64,000 nucleotides of DNA. Origin: Annona cherimola. Taxonomy: Eukaryota > Streptophyta > Magnoliopsida > Magnoliales > Annonaceae. Position numbers and translations under genes: made by a program. The notes below the pieces were generated by a model. That model ran no database searches, had not been told where the DNA came from, and saw only the letters and a list, made by a program, of their open reading frames with translations. This document shows, piece after piece, positions 58,075 to 64,000 of the stretch. Position 1 is the stretch's first letter. Each line of letters begins with the position of its first letter. The stretch spans positions 7,157,579-7,221,578 of the forward strand of contig CM059975.1 of NCBI GenBank assembly GCA_030490835.1, in the 5' to 3' direction.

Positions 58075-59870
58075 CTTGCTTTTGTCTTCAAGAAACCATG
58101 AAATCATGTCAGAGAACAAAAGAGTATAACAAAGCTGAGTTTACATTCACACGAAGACCAGTGAAATCTAACAGCAGCACCATTTGCAATGAGGTTATGC
58201 AGTAGAAAATGCCTCACATGCTCCACCTGCCCAGAAACTAGATAACTTTAACAGTGAGGTCCAATCAATTTCGCTTAATGAGAAACTTACTTGGCAATCC
58301 ATTTCCCACCAACATCTTTTCTACCAAATAATTGGAACCAACCATTTGAAAACAGCATATTCATCATGGGCACATCCACCTCATTAATAAATAAGCTCAC
58401 AAATGAGTTCCGCATTGCTAAATACTTGTGTTTGTTATTTACAGGTGGAATCTTCTATCAATCTTTGAGGGATAGATTATACATGCAACAGGCACTTCTG
58501 TCCCTGTTCCTGTTCTTACTGGAAGTAAATTTTGTTTCAGACTACAATAATTACAGCAGGTGCCTGTAATTTCACAACAGAACAAGGCATTGGCATAAAA
58601 TTGGTACAAGAATAGAGGCCCATGTAGTTTAACCCGAAGCAATAATGCACCTAGGGGACCAACTTGTAACACTTGCTCATATATGATATATGGATGTCAC
58701 TACTGATCAGGTAAAACTAGCATTAAGGTAAGGATGTTAATCAGATTATCAAGATAAATGCTGCAAGCAATTGAGGATGTTCATCAGATTATCAAAACAA
58801 ACGCTACAAGCAATTAACCCCAGTTGCATCTCGGTAAAGCATGTCATGATGCATGGTTGGCAAGGAAAGGGCCATGACAAAAAGTTACAGAGTGACCCAA
58901 GCACAAGCACATCTGCATCATATGGGCGTTGAATAATTCATTCCAGGTATTCCCACAGCCACAAACAAAAAAATATCATTTATATGCCAAAATCAAGAAT
59001 CAGAATCATTCCACCGCCATGCTAAAATCAAAGCCCTGAAAAATTCTAAATCCTAATAATTTAAGCAGCCCATCTTGTAACATGGCTACCAACAGAATCA
59101 AGAATGAGCAGAAGAAGGATTGTTCAAAAAACACAACAGGAAAAATATGTAAGAACGGAAATTCTTTCCAACAAAGATTGCGTGCAACAGCATACATGAC
59201 AGTCAGTCTTTCAGGCTTCCATGCTGGTGAGAAACTAAATCGCATGCACAGAGAGGGCGCATATTTTACAAATCCACCTAAATATTGGGTACATGTGATA
59301 GATAGTTTTGACGAAGGGGCCATTCCTTCTGCTGTGCATGCCGGCCCAGCCAAGTGCCTACTCTTGCTGTTTTTTTCATCCCCTAAAGCTTCAAATTGAA
59401 GATGGAAATCAACTAAATGCTTGGATTCTGATTTTGCACGTACAAAAAGTGAAACAGTACAAGAACTAAAGGCAGAATAGCACTCGACCACTGATACTTT
59501 CAGTGATAGAGGCGGCGCAAGCATTAAAAAAAGGGGTCAGATATTCGGCTGCCAAAAATGAAATCATATGCTCTCTTTTCCGTAAACCATCCTTTCAGAT
59601 GAGTCCGGGATTCCCCGCCGAGATCGAAATGACAACAGCATATGTGCGCAAAAATTAGATGAATGGCGGATTCCAAAATCACTCCGTTGAAAGGATTATT
59701 GCATGCATCAAAAGGCAAGACGAACAGAGAAATCAGATCAAAACACCTCAACCTTTTGCGATTGGGTAGTTTCGAAGCTGGATTTGATGTAAGATTAAGA
59801 AGAAAAAGTAGAGAAGAAGATAAAGTGTAAAAGGAGAAGAATTACAGGAAGAGATGGAGGGCCGACGGTT
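58075..59870 (-). other. 5' leader intron and probable first exon of the reticulon gene
   Basis: The coding exon is preceded by an acceptor site, so a leader intron is likely. On the - strand, about 59870-59750 is CT-rich (CTCCATCTCTTCCTGTAATTC) like a plant 5' UTR. ORFs in this stretch, including one of 172 codons at 59006-59524 (-), show no family motifs. Confidence 0.45.
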
Positions 59871-60124
59871 GGAAGGCGGAGGTAATAAGAAGGGGCGAAA
59901 AATACGGAGAAGCAGCCTGCGCAGGCAGGTAAGACCGTTGGCTGACTAAGGTGCCTGCGCTGACGACCGGCAGCTAATGCAACCGCCTCTCTCTCTAGAA
60001 CGGCTGCTGCTGCAGAATTTACAGGGGCGAACGGAGTGGGATCAGGTAGACTGGAGGAGGACGGAAGGTTTTGCTCTCTCGCTAATTGATATTTCCCACG
60101 GCGACTCCTGCTCTACGGACGTGT
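59871..60124 (-). promoter_or_regulatory. Probable reticulon promoter region
   Basis: GC-richer DNA immediately upstream of the CT-rich leader, with no clear TATA box, as is common for housekeeping genes. Transcription start not determined. Confidence 0.3.
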
Positions 60125-60400
60125 GTCCACGGATCTTGATTTTATGCTCCTTCCAACCTATTTTTTTTTTTTTTTAAATTTTGTTATACAACAGTTAATC
60201 TAAATTTTTTTATATTTTAAATTATTAAAATATTATCAATTTTTTAAAATTTAAAAAATATATATATAAAAATTTCCAAAAATAGTAAAAATATGAAACA
60301 AATGTTAAATACATTTAGATTAATAGTTGTGTAAAAAAAAAATTTCAAAAAAATTTAAAAAAATGGTTACATGCATTCGAGAGCATACAACTAGGTTCTT
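60125..60400. mobile_element. Foldback element family A
   Basis: Tips ATGCTCCTTCCAACCTA and CATGCATTCGAGAGCAT are inverted; arms contain CAGTTAATCTAAATTTTTT and TTAGATTAATAGTTGTGT. A T-run and A-run replace part of the arms. Confidence 0.55.
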
Positions 60401-60644
60401 GTGTCTATAGCCCATTGAAAATGAAGTTGACATTTTTGCCCATATATTTCATCATTATATAAGTAAAATGTATTTCATTCCAAGAAATAAGATATTGTAT
60501 CATGAATGAAAAATATTCTCACTTTCTTTCCCCAGAAAAATAAGATTATTGTGTTGCATGTATGAATTTGTTTGGTAGTGTAGAAAAGAGAAAACGAAAA
60601 AAAAAAGTAGTCGACTATCGAGTGGATAATTCAATGAGAAGAGA

Positions 60645-60875
60645 TTTTCTTAGCCCAGGCTAATCAAATAATTTACTTAGTCCACCTCAAAAAACTCATA
60701 TTTTTAAACATTTAATGTTTAAAATTTTCAAAAAATATATACACATATTAAAAATGATAAAATTTGATTTATATACTAAATACATTTAGAGAAATCAGTG
60801 TATGAAAAAATTTTAATTAATTCTTTGAAATTGGCTAAGTGAGTCATTTACTTAGCCTCAGTTGACAAAATCATT
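60645..60875. mobile_element. Foldback element family B, partial, with a GTGTTTGG-type element next to it
   Basis: TTAGCCCAGGCTAATCAAAT at the left and TTAGCCTCAGTTGACAAAAT at the right are inverted tips; the left arm is mostly deleted. A degraded GTGTTTGG-type element follows (about 60885-61090) and another possibly precedes it (60420-60640). Confidence 0.45.
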
Positions 60876-61177
60876 CCTCTAATTTAATTACCTATTTATT
60901 ATATTTTTCAATCACATTTTATATTTTTATATAATTATAGCTTTATTTCAAATTTACTCTTTTTATTTTCAATAATTCTTCCTATCATATCATATGTTAT
61001 CATAATTCTTCTTTTTCAAAAGCAAAAAATTTTCTTCAAAATTTTCGGATAATTTTTCCTTAACCTCAAATGCTATATTTGGAAACCAAAGATTATATGA
61101 AAAAGAAAATTAACATTAAAAATAATATTAAAATGAGAGCAATATTCCAAATTTGGAAGCATCCCTGCAATTGGATG

Positions 61178-62380
61178 TAGGGGTGTAAATAGGGTCGGGT
61201 TCAACCCGAGCCCGCATCAACCCGGACCGATTTATACCATGGTTGGGTTGATATTTTGGAAATTCGGTTTTTGAAAATCGGGTTCAACCCGACCCAATTT
61301 TCAAAATCGGGTTGAGTCGGGTTAGGGGTCGGTCAACCCGACCCGATCTAACCCGATTTCATAAGATATGTATTTTGATATGTTTATGAGAGTGTATTTC
61401 ATTTACGTTGTTTGGATATTTAAATAAAATTGTGTGGAGTTTGGAAATATGTTTGACAATTTGGTTGTGAAATGTTGTTTGAATTTATTTGGTTAATTAG
61501 TTGTGAAATTATGTTTGGATTGTTTGGTTATAAGTGTGTTTGGTAATGAATAAAACTTTTGATGAAAAGTTTTGGAGAGTAAAAGTTATCAACTGATGTG
61601 ATATGATAGGGGTAATGATAAGTAATAAAGAGAATAAAGTTAAAATAGATAGATTAGTTGTGTGGATAGTTTTATATAAATGATTGAAAAGTAGGGTAGT
61701 TGTATAGGAAAATGTGAAAAAATAATAAAAAAATATGATAGTTAAAAATATGATAATTGTAGAGAGTGAAAAGTTTTAGATTAAAAAGTTTTAATTGAAG
61801 TTTTCTTTCAATTGCCAAACATACCCTATATTGTATTGTAAATAGGTTGTTTAGATGTTCGCTTGCATTGGTGATTTGAAATAACGAACAGGTCAATTGG
61901 GAATTTGAGATGTTTGTAGCTTTGATTGGAAGCCAACTAAAAATGTAAGTAAGACTATGATATTCGTTTTTTTATTTTGCATAATTTACTGCAATACTTT
62001 TACTTGGCTTTCACTTTTTGACTTCTAGGGGACATCAATTGCTCAAAGAATACAAAAGCAAAAAAATAAATCAATTACAAAATTTATCCTCCACTTTTGA
62101 GTTACGTAGAACTTTTTAGTATTTATTTTTTTATAATTATCATTGCTTTTTTGTTAGTTTAGAAATTTGGGTGAACAAAAGCTTAACTAACATTGATAAT
62201 ATGTGTAATTTATTAGCCCGATTTCTAACCCGAACCGAACCGATTTGAGGTGGGTTGAAATAGGGTTGAGTTAAGAGGTGAAAAGTAGGGTTGAAAGTAG
62301 GGTTGGGTTGAGATTTTACAAGGTGGGTTAGGGTTGTATTTGTCCCAACCCGAGTCAACCCGACCCGATTTACACCCCTA
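61178..62380. mobile_element. hAT-like element with TAGGGGTGTAAAT ends
   Basis: Ends TAGGGGTGTAAATAGGGTCGG and the complement of TACACCCCTA; flanks ATTGGATG and GTTGGATG match at 7 of 8 bases. Both ends are dense in GGGTCGGGTT-type motifs and their complements, which gives long inverted tips. No transposase. A GTGTTTGG-family MITE is nested inside at about 61525-61832. Confidence 0.75.
61525..61832. mobile_element. GTGTTTGG-family MITE nested in a hAT-like element
   Basis: Ends GTGTGTTTGGTAATGAATAA and CAATTGCCAAACATACCC are inverted; the middle is GATATGATAGGGGTAATGAT and AAAGAGAATAAAGTTAAAAT. The best-preserved copy of this family in the window. Confidence 0.65.
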
Positions 62381-62894
62381 GTTGGATGAGAATGAACAAT
62401 CCTGGCCCTCAGTTCATTTCACCCTCAGTTCATTTCACCGCGGGCAAAGGGTTAGAAGGCAGTCTGCATGCGCAGGATTGTTCGTGTCCAATGGGATTAC
62501 GGAGTAACGAACATCATTTCTTTCTAAATGAAGATGAAAAAGCCACGTTGTCTCGTAAATTACGAAAAAAAACCTTTCTGACAAAAGCAATGCAGCTTTC
62601 AATCTCAAGCTGCACACCTCCGCCACCACCACCAATGCATGCGCAGTGATATTAACTTCTTAAAAACCTCATAAGATCGTGATCCTGACCGCTCATCTGG
62701 TCTATTAAAGAAAACATGAATATTTATAATTTTGGATAGAACTCATCAATGCCTAACCAAAAAATCGCCTCGCGCGTCATTTCAAGTAAACCGGTAGCAT
62801 TTTCTCATGTGATACATGGCAGACGGAGACCATCCGCAGGTCAGGGCGCGGCCTTTGCAGCATGGCTACGGTTGTGTTGTCCATGAAAAATGTC
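62381..62894. other. Intergenic DNA, no gene recognised
   Basis: Moderate GC, short ORFs on both strands without motifs. A 15-bp direct repeat (CCTCAGTTCATTTCACC type) occurs at about 62407-62440. Confidence 0.4.
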
Positions 62895-63110
62895 CAAGTT
62901 AATTTTTTAATCTAAAATTTTTTACTTTTTAACATTATTATATTTTTTTAATTATTTTTTCATATTTTTCTATACAATTATCCTACTTCTCAATCATTTA
63001 TGCACAACTATCCACATAACTAACTTATCTATTTTAACTTTATCTTTTTTACTATTCATCATTATCTCTATAATATCACATCATTTGTCAACTTTTACTT
63101 CGTTACTAAA
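62895..63110. mobile_element. GTGTTTGG-family MITE, reverse orientation
   Basis: Contains TATTTTAACTTTATC, ATCATTATCTCTATAATATC and the right end TTACTAAACACACC; the left end is eroded. Confidence 0.5.
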
Positions 63111-63290
63111 CACACCGTACATGAATTATGTGAGAAGGAAACACACCGTACATGAATTATGTGGGAAGGAGTCCAAACCCGTGGTGCTGTAGGCGCAAGA
63201 AGCGCGTGAGCATTAAAAAAAGCTTTGGATACTCTCTCCTCTCTGTATTGTTGGTGACCAGAGTCCAGACCCGTAGTGCTGTTATTCAGA
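63111..63290. repeat. 31-bp tandem duplication and a spaced 20-bp repeat
   Basis: CACACCGTACATGAATTATG occurs at 63111 and 63142; GTCCAAACCCGTGGTGCTGT at 63171 and a two-base variant near 63261. No function apparent. Confidence 0.7.
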
Positions 63291-63737
63291 TACCATGAAT
63301 CAGGTGGAGGAATATGAGGCTCGCATGACAAGTACATGATGAAGTAGTTTAATTAATTTTTACGTAATTTCGAAAATAAAAGTTCAATTGGACGTATGTA
63401 AGATACAAAATTGAAAAGAAAAAGAAAAAATCCAGCGTAATCAAGGTGAAATTTTCTATATATTGATTAAGTTATATGAGAATTGGAAGTAAAAAAAAAA
63501 TTATAAATTTTATGGGAGTTTGAAAATGCCCTTACCACTCAATCAACGTCTACTTAAGCTCATGGCCTAGTAAGCAGTAAGCAGTAACAGTCCCATCATG
63601 ATTATGATGCTAACCTCTAAATGACATGTGCATCGGCATCCCATTGAATGGAATAGGACAAGGACGTAATTATCTTTCTATTTTTAAATTTTTTATTTTT
63701 TCAATTAAAATTTTGTTATCCTCTAATATATATATAA

Positions 63738-64000
63738 TAATAATTCCGGTGCAGCATGCATAGCTGAAATGGGCTCCACATGATCATCAAATCATAATCT
63801 ACTCTATCAATTGTATTTAGAATAATGTATTCTATTACCATACCAATTTTCATCACAATCAGATATGTATATGGGTCCCATCTGAAAATGATACAAATTT
63901 AACATAATAAAATAGTTTGATGTAAATAACAACTTTAAAGTAGTTTTTTCAATATGTAAACCATTTGCTATAAAATTTATATATGAATAAATGATTGTAT
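63738..64000 (-). mobile_element. Palindrome-ended (GTGCAG) MITE, copy H, cut by the window end
   Basis: Starts next to a TATATATA tract with CGGTGCAGCATGCATAGCTG and shows the family core in reverse orientation (AAACCATTTGCTATAAAATT at the end). Closest to copies B and E. Confidence 0.65.

Noticed and set aside
59006..59524. 172-codon - strand ORF upstream of the reticulon gene
   Set aside because: Within the probable leader intron, no family motif, and broken by splice-like AT-rich stretches on either side.
1..64000. CRISPR arrays, operons, riboswitches
   Set aside because: The sequence is plant nuclear DNA; the regular repeats are minisatellites without spacers, and genes are monocistronic with introns.

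Overview
The window is nuclear DNA of a flowering plant. The genes have many short exons with GT-AG introns, the intergenic DNA is very AT-rich and full of small non-autonomous transposons, and there are plant SINEs, a Ty1/copia element and an L1-type LINE. The predicted proteins (gamma-SNAP, a plastid-type aldo-keto reductase, a plant RTNLB reticulon) are close to those of dicots. The species cannot be named from the sequence. A woody dicot or magnoliid would fit.

Left flank (1-9800): gamma-SNAP (+ strand, first coding exon outside the window) converges on an aldo-keto reductase of the At1g06690 type (- strand, 10 exons). Their stop codons are about 270 bp apart. Right flank (54655-60000): an RTNLB8/9-like reticulon (- strand, 5 coding exons, CT-rich 5' leader near 59.8 kb).

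Centre (14-53 kb): seven intronless genes, all on the - strand, encode small secreted proline/isoleucine/leucine-rich proteins (110-123 aa). Each has a signal peptide, an Arg-rich start to the mature part (SRNLLQ, TRQLLQ or VRHLM type) and a run of P-x-I-P / T-L-P-P-L-P motifs. Copies 1-6 share a TATA box with the same flanking bases and, for most, the same leader and upstream blocks. At least two stretches (22.0-23.2 kb and 28.1-28.4 kb) look like flanks of further copies with no coding part left. Copy 7 is diverged and has its own internal 39-bp repeat. This array is the most distinctive feature of the window.

Repeats fill the rest: a 78-bp minisatellite next to copy 2; two families of whole-length hairpin (foldback) elements; a palindrome-ended MITE family sitting in TA microsatellites; four hAT-type insertions, two of them with clear 8-bp target duplications; a second small MITE family whose ends read GTGTTTGG; several tRNA-derived SINEs, two inside introns of the housekeeping genes; and a 4.5-kb Ty1/copia element (42973-47485) inserted into a 5'-truncated LINE (42430-48523), with target duplications visible for both. 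The copia gag-pol is broken by three in-frame stops and two frameshifts. Between about 48.5 and 52.7 kb there is little recognisable apart from a threefold tandem repeat and one uncertain acidic ORF. No tRNA, rRNA, CRISPR or organelle sequence was seen.
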